Shown here piece after piece: positions 36,334 through 43,409 of a DNA stretch of 64,000 nt. The DNA lies in contig JAKZAP010000014.1 in the NCBI GenBank assembly GCA_023053575.1, positions 15,712,938 through 15,776,937 of the forward strand, given 5' to 3'. The notes below the pieces were generated by a model, which was given only the letters and a program-made list of their open reading frames with translations, was not told the origin of the DNA and did no database searches. The position numbers and the translations under genes are program-made. This DNA comes from Branchinecta lynchi (taxonomy: Eukaryota > Arthropoda > Branchiopoda > Anostraca > Branchinectidae). Every line of letters begins with the position of its first letter. Position 1 is the stretch's first letter.

Positions 36334-39300
36334 GTTTCCAGTAAAGTATTTAAGTTTGAAGAGTTTGAATGTATATTTCAGTAGCCGGAACGGAAGATTA
36401 AATTTTGTATATATATTGAAATAAATTTTCTGGTTTATTGTGTTGTCTTTTGTCCTTGTGTTTGTGCCAGTAAATAGCTGGGGTTGATGACTTGGTGTGT
36501 GAAGGTGTTGAGGATCTTTATTTTTTTTTATTTAAGTGTTTATTTTTTAATAGTTTATATTTAGTTGTTTAAAGAAAATGTAGTTAAAGAAATTTTTAAA
36601 AGATCCAAATGAGAGAATTAATTTCCAAATATTACGGGCGAAAAATCGTAAATAAAATATGGGTTAATTTAAAAAGTTAGGTGACGTGAATAGTTAAAAT
36701 TGGGTAAAAATATATTAAAAGTAACGTCACTGAGGGATGGAGGAGTAGCCACAAAAAGTACGAAATATGATTTCTTAGCTTTTAAGTAATATAAAATAAG
36801 TTAAATTACAAAAGATGCTACGGGAGAAAAAAAATAAATAAATAAAAAATAAATAAATACCTCAAAATCCCGGATTCCCCATCCCTCCACTCCCCCACGA
36901 TGCTCGGATCGGGGAAGTGACTATTTCCAGCCTATCATTTAAGGTCCCTGATACGCCTGCCAAGTTCCATTGTCCTAGCACATCCGGAAGTACAAACTAG
37001 CGCGATCACCAGAATTCCGCCCCGCCCCCTCAACCCCCACAGTGCCCGAATCCACCCCGGACATGTCAAGGATGTATCTAGGACTCGTGCTTGTTCTTCC
37101 CACCAAGTTTCATCCCGATCCCTCCACTCAAAGGGTTTTCCAAGATTTCCAGTACCGCCCCCCCCCCCTCCCTCCAGCTCCCTCCAAAGTTACCGGATCC
37201 GGTCCGGATTTTGAAGCGGGTTGTCTGAAGCACGGGGTCTTTCTAAATACCAAGTTTCATTAAGATCCGATCACCTGTTCAAAAGTTACAAATCCCTCTA
37301 GATTCCGGATTCCCACTCCCTCCACCCCCCCCCCCACGATGCTCAGATCGGTGAAGTGACTATTTCCAACTTAATCTTTTGGGGTCCATGATATACCTGC
37401 CAATTTTTATCGTCCTAGCTTAATGTGGAACTAGCAAAACCTGGACAGACCGACAGAACGACGGACGGACAGAAACTGCGATCGCTATATGGCACTTGAC
37501 CGAAGGGCAAGTGCCATAAAAATAGCCACACATTAAATTGTAGTAGGGAGTTGGCTAATAGCGACAGCTCCCTTTGTAGCATTAGTAATTTCTCGGAAAT
37601 ATCTGGAACTCCGAACTAAACTATTTAATTAATTCAAACACAGTACGTCCTGCTTGACGATTACCACCTATTTTGGCATAGCCATGATGTGGGTAATAAA
37701 AACATACTAATCTATTGTATGCGGTGATGTGTAATAGTCAAGTAACCAACAGCAATTGAGGAATACCATAAAAAGTAAAAGGTTGACCTTGATATTGCGC
37801 CAAAATCGTGGATAATCGCTTCATCAAAGCTGGATTACGGGCGAAAACACACATTATGCCGCAATGGGCAAGACAAATTTCAACTCAAAATCTAACAAAC
37901 CGATCGCAAGTCGTAGCGATGAGCGAGAATTTTTCTCAATCTTTTACGACGCCTTCAGAAAAGCAGGAAAACTATAAAGTTTACGACAACTTAACTTTTT
38001 ACGTAAAACGAAGACTTGAGAACCGTGCCAATAAATCTCGAATGATCTGAATTCACAATTCTAGGCCTTCAAAGTCTGAGCCTCGTATATAGAGTTTCTT
38101 GAAGCCATGAATCGTATTTCGATCCCCATATTCACCATATTCTGAGAAAAGAAGACATTTTTCTAAACCTTTTAAAGTGGCGGGTCATTAATAAACTGCT
38201 TAATTGCTTTCGATGCGAATACACGATCAGGATGTTCCCGGCAGGATTTCTGCACTTATATCAGAAATCTCAACTTTTCCATGTGGATTTCATGACGTTG
38301 ATAAAAACCCTGGTTCCAGTCCACGAGGAACCCTACCCTGGTCGGTTGTCCGCAGCATTATGAAATACAGGTATTGGACGGGCTCATGGAAAAAAAAAAA
38401 AAAGAGTCAAAACTCAATTTGAAATAAGGAGGTAACATTGTAAGCAGTGAACCCAAAGACAGAGATGCTCCACTCCGATTCGAAGAGCATCTGAACTGCT
38501 TCATGAGACAACAAGACCAAAGGTTTCGATGGGATCCCAAAAACTTAATATTTGATCCAGACAAATGGGTTTTGTAGATACGAATTCAGCGAATCTCCGT
38601 ATATATATCTCCCCTCTATATCGAACAACTAATCAACTTCAGATAAAACTTTAACTTTTAACAAATTTTCCGGTTTCAGCCGGATTCCGGGCGAACTATA
38701 TCTCCGGGTAGAAAATGATTGTCAAAAGCGGACTCGGCATGTTCTCTTACCCCTAAACCGGACATCTAATCAACTTTAGATAAAACTTTTACTTTTAACA
38801 AATTTCCGGTTTCGGCTAGATTCCACGCGAACTACTTGTCCGACGAGAAAATGATTTTCATACAAATGTTCAGCATGTCTTCTTACTTACAAATCGAACA
38901 TCTAATCAACTTTAACTAAAACTTCGACTTTTAACAAACTTTACGGTTCCGGCCAGATTCCGGGTGAACTACTTGTCCGGTGAGAAAATAGTTTTCATAT
39001 TCCTGTTCAGCCTGTCTTCTTACCCCTATATCGATTATCTCATTATCTATCTCCCCCATCCCTAAATGTTGAGCTACAGAGCCCATCTACGAACTCGACC
39101 TGCCCCTTGACCTAAAGATTGACCACACCAAGTTTCATCAAAATATCTCATTCCATTCGAGAGTTACCGTGCTGACAGACGGACAGACAGACGGACAACT
39201 TTTACAAAGTCACAGGATCCCAAAAAGAGAGGTCTTTTTCTAATAAGAAATACTCATAAAACATTGCTTGCTCTTATCCGGTAAGAAATTATAGAAATCA

Positions 39301-40393
39301 ATCGAAAGGTCATGTTGAATGAGTTTCCAGCGGTGATCCTTAAAGTCCGTTTCAAAACCCGGACATAATAATTTTAATCGAATCTCCCGCTTCTAACTGA
39401 TACAAACCTACCCTCTCGAGTACCCATTCTTGTCGAGCACACCAATTTCGCGCAAGAACATAATACAAATGAAAGGAGATACTAAAAATATGACAATGAT
39501 ACGTGACATCAACGTATAGTAAAACGCTAGTTATTCAGTGATGATCCATTACGCTCGTGGAAGGAACCCAGTAATCACGATTTCGCTGACCCTGCATCCA
39601 GATGGTGAGTAAAGGGGTTCGATCAATCCATCAATTTTCTTGTGTTCTCACCCTGACACTTGGCTAAGACGGGCAGAAACCGGTAAATAACGCTTACATA
39701 CGAATAATAGACAAACAAACAAACGAATATGAAACAAAAACGTGTATGGCCCTTTTCATGGAAGGATGCGGTTGCTGGCATCACGATTTACAGAACAGAG
39801 TCGATTAACAGCAAAGATGCGTACTTTGACGCCCTTTTAAGTTACCACGGTCTGAGCCGCGTAGCTAAGCTGAGCATCATTCTTGAGAAGCAGAAAGCTT
39901 CGCGTCGAGAAAGCGAAATAAATCATCACATTTTATTTAATTTCGGGAAAGCTTCCGTGTCCGTTCCGTTATAAATCTATTACAGTGATAATCAATCATT
40001 ACAATAAGAAAGATATGCCAGCTGTAATAAAGAAAAAGAAGGTTTACTTAAAGCCGGTTTGCTTCGTTAAGTTATAATTTAACACCATTCTACTGAACTA
40101 GTTATTACGTCAAGGAAACGTTCTGATTATAGTGTTGAAAAGACTGTTGTTTGTTTATGAGCATAGTTTTGAGCTTTTCTTTTTGTGATTTACACGCTGG
40201 ATAGGAATAAAATAAATAAATGCTTACCAGACTTCAGTGCCGATGTGGTGGCCTCCGCGACAGTGTTGTCAGCAGTCGAGGACGAAACATGTCGGGTCAC
40301 AAATGGGCAGTAGTCCCCAAACTTCTTAAGAAGGACTGACCCTTGGCTGCGAACGAATGATGACGAAAACCGGGAAACAAACGGGCACGGCAT
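15117..40393 (-). CDS. ALAS: 5-aminolevulinate synthase, mitochondrial (whole gene, nine coding exons)
   Basis: ALAS condenses glycine and succinyl-CoA to 5-aminolevulinate, the first and rate-limiting step of heme synthesis, in the mitochondrial matrix with PLP. Nine minus-strand exons join in phase at GT/AG sites: 40393-40228, 33207-33091, 31903-31696, 24183-24010, 23241-23106, 22246-22027, 19409-19141, 18438-18214 and 15221-15117. They total 1620 nt, or 539 residues. Visible features are a basic Ser-rich leader, heme-regulatory Cys-Pro pairs at C3, C29 and C61, the catalytic core from about residue 95, the glycine loop [10 protein letters not shown] (170-179), DEVHAVG (308-314) and the Schiff-base lysine K342. 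The protein is shorter than vertebrate ALAS1 (about 640) because of a short N-terminal region. The start is the only Met before the leader; 'tttttatag|g' just upstream looks like an acceptor, so a 5' UTR exon is likely. I cannot place it as ALAS1 or ALAS2; invertebrates commonly have one gene. Confidence 0.96.
16628..16795. mobile_element. MITE family G, partial copy (G2)
   Basis: Starts CCCGATGAAAAATTTG and keeps the 'cagtagtatccagtagcatcc' interior, but the second terminal repeat is lost. It lies in ALAS intron 8. Confidence 0.75.
16888..16919 (-). ncRNA. Hammerhead-like core motif
   Basis: On the minus strand: CTGAAGA, then CGACCCTTGCCAAGAATGGC, then TGAAAC. It retains most of the core seen at 4150 and 55574, with a mismatched helix II base. 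Confidence 0.25.
17010..17140 (+). repeat. Four degenerate 33 bp tandem units related to the hammerhead-like stem
   Basis: Units begin near 17018, 17045, 17078 and 17110. Each has the form gACCCTTGCCAAAAA-g-NCCGAAAT. That is the helix II plus GAAA portion of the dispersed motif, repeated without most of the CTGANGA box. Just downstream, 'cctcgtcagg' at 17148 supplies CTGACGA on the opposite strand. Confidence 0.6.
17857..18165 (-). mobile_element. MITE family C, copy C2
   Basis: Ends GAACGTGTTCC and GGAACACGCTT, flanked by AAA on both sides (17854-17856 and 18166-18168). About 300 bp, in ALAS intron 8 roughly 50 bases past the exon 8 donor. Orientation is opposite to C3. Confidence 0.85.
18214..18438 (-). 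CDS. ALAS: ALAS exon 8
   Basis: 225 nt, phase 0 at both ends. Reads [20 protein letters not shown] then [31 protein letters not shown] and ends KGLKCGK. Acceptor TTCTAG|GTA, donor GGAAAG|GTATGT. The open frame runs on beyond the donor into MITE C2, but the conserved C-terminal exon at 15221 shows that splicing is correct here. Confidence 0.96.
18439..19140 (-). other. ALAS intron 7 with family I fragments
   Basis: Holds 'gttccccgaggactcc' (18518-18533) and a piece at about 19040-19115 (compare 'ttttgatgatagtgaagat') matching the interior of MITE family I (28819, 63429), so a family I copy has decayed here. An A18 run is at 19003-19020. Confidence 0.65.
19141..19409 (-). CDS. ALAS: ALAS exon 7 (catalytic lysine)
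   Basis: 269 nt. Opens with [20 protein letters not shown] (K342 forms the internal aldimine with PLP), then [20 protein letters not shown] and a segment ending [10 protein letters not shown]. Acceptor TTCCAG|GC, donor TGTTT|GTAAGT. Confidence 0.98.
20389..20453. repeat. Two adjacent hairpins
   Basis: First: a 20 bp stem with one mismatch, CACGTTACGTTC-gCCACTGA paired to its complement around a 4-base loop (20389-20432). Second: TGTTCGCA paired to TGCGAACA at 20433-20453. Function unknown; possibly the end of a decayed transposon. Confidence 0.8.
20731..20802. mobile_element. MITE family G, fragment (G3)
   Basis: Starts CCCGATGAAAAT and keeps the 'agtagtacgaagt...agtagcatgcagta' interior in the reverse orientation relative to G1. 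Confidence 0.6.
22027..22246 (-). CDS. ALAS: ALAS exon 6 (PLP-binding Asp/His)
   Basis: 220 nt. Reads [20 protein letters not shown] then [30 protein letters not shown] and DIISGTL. D308 (pyridine nitrogen) and H311 are in place. The exon ends after the first base of the Gly codon just before the catalytic lysine. Acceptor TCCAG|GTG, donor CTTG|GTAAGG. Confidence 0.98.
22247..23105 (-). other. ALAS intron 5
   Basis: 859 bases. AT-rich, with a C17-type run near 22806-22822. No other feature seen. Confidence 0.85.
23106..23241 (-). CDS. ALAS: ALAS exon 5
   Basis: 136 nt. Reads [20 protein letters not shown] then [20 protein letters not shown] and ELLSK. [16 protein letters not shown] is a family landmark; the His stacks on the PLP ring in known structures. 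Acceptor atTTAG|GG, donor CGAAA|GTAAG. Confidence 0.97.
23242..24009 (-). other. ALAS intron 4
   Basis: 768 bases. Contains an A22 run near 23418-23440 and a C13 run near 23766. No other feature seen. Confidence 0.85.
24010..24183 (-). CDS. ALAS: ALAS exon 4 (glycine-rich loop)
   Basis: 174 nt. Reads [20 protein letters not shown] then [20 protein letters not shown] and [13 protein letters not shown]. The [13 protein letters not shown] loop contacts substrate and cofactor. Most family members have Ala where this has Thr (T172). Acceptor gaaTAG|GG, donor GCCAA|GTAAGT. MITE C3 lies 20 bases upstream of the acceptor. Confidence 0.97.
24204..24507. mobile_element. MITE family C, intact reference copy (C3)
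   Basis: 304 bp with terminal inverted repeats GAGCGTGTTCCACCC and GGGTGGAACACGCTC and a TTA duplication on each side (24201-24203 and 24508-24510). It sits in ALAS intron 3, 20 bases upstream of the exon 4 acceptor, so the acceptor's branch-point region must lie inside or next to it. The 3 bp duplications in this family (TTA, TAA, TTC, AAA) suggest PIF/Harbinger or a relative; no transposase is present. Confidence 0.92.
24511..26841. other. Part of ALAS intron 3, mostly unassigned
   Basis: About 2.3 kb. Includes a hammerhead-like motif on the minus strand at 25262-25292, with GTGAAGA instead of CTGAAGA. Otherwise only AT-rich sequence and short chance frames. Confidence 0.6.
26842..28765 (+). 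mobile_element. Family A element, copy A1
   Basis: 1.92 kb. The 5' end is ACAAGAGCTACGAGCTC with the stem GAGCT-acg-AGCTC, followed by ATGGCACTTG. The core is about six tandem units of about 281 bp. Then come a unique tail, a (GACA/GACG)n microsatellite at 28675-28720, and the 3' hairpin GGCACTTG-gccgaaggg-CAAGTGCC ending CATAA. The 5' and 3' TGGCACTTG/CAAGTGCCA boxes are inverted repeats. No protein is encoded. It lies in ALAS intron 3. Confidence 0.9.
26890..28560 (+). repeat. About 281 bp tandem array, core of A1
   Basis: Units are recognised by 'tcggttatgtcaatgatgta' at about 27165, 27446, 27729, 28012 and 28295. Identity between units is very high, higher than to the diverged units in A3 and A5, which implies recent homogenisation or expansion. 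Confidence 0.93.
28819..29225. mobile_element. MITE family I, copy I1
   Basis: Terminal inverted repeats AGGCGTAATCTCGCCGTTCC and, at the right end, GGAACGGCGAGAATACGCCT, flanked by TAA (28816-28818 and 29226-29228). The left end also has a nested hairpin around 'gaggactcctcggggaa'. It sits in the 660 bases between A1 and A2. A related intact copy is at 63429. Confidence 0.9.
29429..31596 (+). mobile_element. Family A element, copy A2
   Basis: 2.17 kb. Same ends and order as A1 (5' GAGCTacgAGCTC, seven core units of about 280 bp with one shortened, a GACA/GACG run at 31524-31548, 3' hairpin ending CCATAA). It is in the same orientation as A1 with a separate family I MITE between them. It ends about 100 bases upstream of the ALAS exon 3 donor side. 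Confidence 0.9.
31696..31903 (-). CDS. ALAS: ALAS exon 3 (start of catalytic core)
   Basis: 208 nt. Reads [20 protein letters not shown] then [18 protein letters not shown] and [16 protein letters not shown], which are conserved landmarks at the start of the ALAS catalytic domain. Acceptor tttTAG|AG, donor GCCAA|GTAAGT. It lies only about 100 bases from the end of repeat A2 (31596). Confidence 0.97.
31904..33090 (-). other. ALAS intron 2
   Basis: About 1.2 kb. The notable content is the pair of perfect palindromes at 32578-32645. No repeat family element was recognised. Confidence 0.8.
32549..32646. repeat. Tandem perfect palindromes
   Basis: A spacer-less 46 bp palindrome at 32578-32623, centred on cagtaTACTG, has arms reading TCTACAGTGCTAGCGTACAG outward. 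One arm is also duplicated directly at 32551-32578. It is followed at once by the 20 bp palindrome ACCTTCAATATATTGAAGGT (32626-32645). Both are exact inverted repeats and could extrude cruciforms. Confidence 0.93.
33091..33207 (-). CDS. ALAS: ALAS exon 2 (third Cys-Pro motif)
   Basis: 117 nt, entering and leaving in phase 1. Reads [20 protein letters not shown], then a segment ending FGNKSAS. Acceptor tttTAG|GG, donor ATCAG|GTATGC. ACPFL resembles the third heme-regulatory motif of ALAS1. The linker is short compared with vertebrates. Confidence 0.88.
33208..34534 (-). other. Upstream part of ALAS intron 1
   Basis: Contains a duplicated segment of about 50 bp ('aactcctctgccaacaagaa' at 33880 and a near copy at 33980) around a C16 run, and a hairpin 'caaaccgtcctgtttggg' near 34015. 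The 173-codon minus frame at 34370-33849 is chance sequence over these repeats, in my judgement. Confidence 0.5.
34535..37519 (+). mobile_element. Family A element, copy A3, with an internal insertion
   Basis: About 3.0 kb. It has the 5' terminus (ACAAGGCTACGAGCTC), diverged core units, a GACA/GACG run at about 37445-37470 and the 3' hairpin. An insertion of about 0.7 kb occupies about 36152-36858. Unlike A1 and A2 the core units are not homogenised, so this may be an older copy or a different subfamily. It lies in ALAS intron 1. Confidence 0.85.
36152..36858 (+). mobile_element. AT-rich insertion in A3 with A-rich tail, possible retroposon
   Basis: Family A sequence stops at 'ttataaata' and resumes at 'aaatacctcaaaat' after an insert ending in (AAAT)n (36830-36858). 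A short ATAAATA match on both sides could be a target duplication. The insert holds a run of about 48 T at 36283-36330. The tail and duplication suggest retroposition. I find no tRNA-like head or coding region. Confidence 0.5.
37520..38509. other. Unassigned part of ALAS intron 1
   Basis: The frame at 37808-38050 (80 codons) is the only longer one and has no recognisable domain or splice sites. Nothing else assigned. Confidence 0.45.
38510..39226 (+). mobile_element. Family B element, copy B2
   Basis: Starts ACAAGACCAAAGG then TGGGATCCCA, followed by about four core units ('ttccgggcgaactat' type), a GACAGACGGACAGACAGACG run and the 3' AGGATCCCAAAAA. About 0.72 kb, shorter than B1 because of fewer core units. 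It lies in ALAS intron 1. Confidence 0.88.
39240..40227. other. Unassigned proximal part of ALAS intron 1
   Basis: No repeat family or exon recognised. AT-rich near the exon 1 donor. Confidence 0.5.
40228..40393 (-). CDS. ALAS: ALAS exon 1 (leader, two Cys-Pro motifs)
   Basis: Encodes residues 1-55 plus one base. The sequence starts [19 protein letters not shown] and contains a second CPF at 29-31. It is Ser/Arg/Lys rich with few acidic residues in the first 35, as expected of a mitochondrial presequence. Donor CTG|GTAAGC. Both CP motifs match heme-regulatory motifs that block import or promote turnover when heme is high in vertebrate ALAS1; conservation of that role here is inference. A possible acceptor (tatag) ends at 40405. 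Confidence 0.85.
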
Positions 40394-40631
40394 ATTGGGA
40401 AAGCCTATAAAAGTGAGTCATTCACACTCGGTTCCTCACATGAGAGGAAACTGTAGCTCCGTGAGAGTGCATTGAAACCGTATCGATAATTTTGTATCGA
40501 AATCTCACTGAAATTAACCGGGTTGAACTGTGTCTATGGGGGTACAATTTGGCTAAATTTGACGCCTTAAGCCCCTTGTGAACGGGGCTTTACAGAAAAA
40601 AGTCCAGATTTACTTTGTGACACAATCAGGT

Positions 40632-40797
40632 CAGGAACCAGGGATTTATTTCAGGCGGGGGGGGGGGTCTACCCCCGGTCAGACCTAATCCATATCAAAT
40701 AATAAGACAAGAATATCAGAAATACCTATAAAAAACGATTATTTTTGTATGCTTCAGGGGGTGGTTCAAACCTTCCCTGAATACGGCCCTGGGTAGA
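40632..40797. mobile_element. hAT-like MITE with G run
   Basis: Ends CAGGGATTTATTTCAGG and CCTGAATACGGCCCTG are imperfect inverted repeats of the CAGGG type. A G11 run lies at 40659-40669. I could not confirm an 8 bp target duplication. It lies about 230 bases upstream of ALAS exon 1, so it may affect the promoter or 5' UTR. Confidence 0.55.
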
Positions 40798-40799
40798 AT

Positions 40800-42730
40800 A
40801 CTGCAATTTAAGGTCCGTTCAGATTAAAAAAAAAATCTCTTACGTACACCCTACACACCGAGAGCTTTACGGCCCTTAAGTCGATGTCGAAAGCTTACGT
40901 AGTCTCCGTAAAGTGAACTACTTTACGAAAACATATATTTATTAAGTGTTATAGTAAATTGTTTATCATATCTTATATACGAACAGCGTTAGAACCAAGA
41001 CATTTCACATCGCCAATAACCAAACACGTACTGAACTAATCTAATTTGAAATCATCCCACTTAAAGTTCAATGGGCACATCAAACTACCCCAGTCCCACT
41101 CTGTAACAACCTAGGAACAATGCTTACCCCCTAGATCAGCAACTTTTTCAACTGTTTCCTCTTTGTGATATTTCAAAGCGTAATTTTTTGGACCAGTACA
41201 TGCTCAATTTACTAGCTTGGACAAAGATAAAAGTGATGTTTCTTATAATACTTAGTAGATCTTTATTTTATGCATAAATCAGCTTGTATAATTCAGATTT
41301 GAGTAGGTTATTTGTTTTTGAATGATTTTTGTAGCTATGTTATTTTTTATAAACTTATTGCATATTCTGGTACATTTTATAAAGCAAAGCTAATGAAGCT
41401 TCACAACACTATTCCACAAAGAAAAACTTATATTAGGCACTTTAAGCCATGGAACTTCTGATGAAACACTAGAACAATCAGGTAAACTGCATCTGCGGCT
41501 TGACTTTGGTGACATCTCAAATATATCCTTTTCTATCAAGCATTGCTGGGAGTTTTTGAATTTCCTGCCACGATATGCCAGCTCCTAAGATTTGGATCGC
41601 CGAAATGACAGAGATGTAAAGACAAGGGATAACAAGAAAACGGCCGATTTTGGTAGCGCCTTCTAAATGAAGTCGGAAATGTTTATTTGTGAAGCATTTA
41701 ATACAAAGTAAAGCATTAGAAGTGTCCATTGTGCTTTAAGGAAAGTTGACGGTTAAGTTTGTCAGGTAGTTTAAAGTTAAACTGAAAAGTCAACTTATTG
41801 TTGTACCGCTGAACCGAGTACACTGCATCATTTGATTTGTGTAAAGGTTTTTTTTCACTATTTTCTCTAGGATGACGTTCAGAACACCTAAGGCCGTCCA
41901 CACAACGGAAAATTCTACGTTGACGCGGCAAATTTGAATCTCAATCGAAACGCGGCTTTCAGTTGTCAGTGATCATCTTGGGAGCTCACTCCGTGAACAC
42001 TTATTTTTCATAAATCGTTTTTGTTAAGCATATAGCCTCTGGAAAAGACAGGTACAAGCACATACAGGTACCACAAATCTGACAGGAAAATTCCACTATC
42101 TGAAAACTGATTATTCGTGAATACCGCAGCAATGAAGTAACGCATTTTCATTGGGTCTTCAGGCCTCTTTTAACGAGTAAGTGGAAAGTAACAATATTGT
42201 CCTATCTCAGCACTTTCCGGTTAAGCTTTAAAAGCTTTTAATTTAGACAAACCACATGTAATAATAAGCAAGGTAATAACAAGTGCAATAAACCAATTTT
42301 ATTAGATTAATACCCCCTTCGTCATACCTTATCATTAACTATTACTAGAAACGATCTTTTCCCTATAAAATGGGTCAGTAAAAAGGTTTTCGAAAATACC
42401 ATTACTTTCCACTTGAAACTAGCGATTCTCTTGTTAGCGCTTGTCGATTATATCCAGCCTTCCTGCTCTCCGACGCGGCGTCTGGGCGCAAAAGATTTGA
42501 AAACTGCAAGTGCCTTTGTTAAAAAGTGAGAAAACTAAGCAAATAAAAGAAGTAATAAACAGAGAATTATCACATCCTTATGTGTGAAAGACTTGTCAGC
42601 GGACAATGAAGATTCCGGCAAACTTTTCGTTGGGTGACGGGAAAACTCGTCAAGGCCGAAAAAGCGCTAAATATGCGTAGTTTCGAAACGAAACAATGGA
42701 GAAAGGTGGGGATTTTAGAAGCTTATGATT
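40800..42730. other. Unassigned ALAS upstream region
   Basis: This should contain the ALAS promoter and any 5' UTR exon, but no TATA box, conserved response element or splice-linked exon can be supported from sequence alone. Confidence 0.4.
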
Positions 42731-43081
42731 CCACATGGGAGCTAAGTATATTACAAAAGGCAGAATTAGCAAGAGGGGTCCTTTAAGGATTAAAGTATGT
42801 CGCGTGGTCTTATCTGTTGCTCTTACATCAAAACCCACATCTATACATACGTATATGTGCACAAGTATACAAGAGTTGAATTTGAGATCTGTCATTCACG
42901 AAATCTGGGCCCAGTTGCCCATGAACGGGACGGTGGGGGGGGGGGGGGGGGGGCATCAAAATGCACATCTAGACCTACCTAACTTCAAATATACTAACTT
43001 AGAATTTGATTCTACTCAAAAGGTCAAACAAAATTTGGGCCCACTTGCCCATGAACGTGGATGGTGGGAGGGTGGTTCAAC

Positions 43082-43397
43082 CAGGGGCGTTGCGACGGGG
43101 GGGGGGGGGGGGGCGGGGGTATCGGCCAGTCGGTAAAAAAAAAACGAGTCAGCGCGAAGTGACGCGATTTTTCGACAAAACAGTTGATTTTTTTCATGAA
43201 AACAGTCGTTTTTTCTGAAAATCAGTTGATTTTTCGTGAAAACAATCGGGTTTTTCTGAAAATCAGTCTTTTTTTCAAAAATGTAGTTTTTTTTTGAAAA
43301 CAGTCGTTTTATTTAAGAACAGGCGGTAAAAATTACAGGCCAGTCGGTAATTGCATTGCCCCCTCCCCCAAAAACAATTTGGCTAGTAACGCCTCTG
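43082..43397. mobile_element. hAT MITE (family D) with perfect 8 bp duplication
   Basis: 316 bp. Terminal inverted repeats CAGGGGCGTTGC and GTAACGCCTCTG are flanked on both sides by GGTTCAAC (43074-43081 and 43398-43405). The interior has a G18-type run and about four 38 bp repeats of 'gaaaacagtcgttttttctg' type. A fragment with the same right end lies at about 55480-55875. Confidence 0.9.
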
Positions 43398-43409
43398 GGT
43401 TCAACTCCA

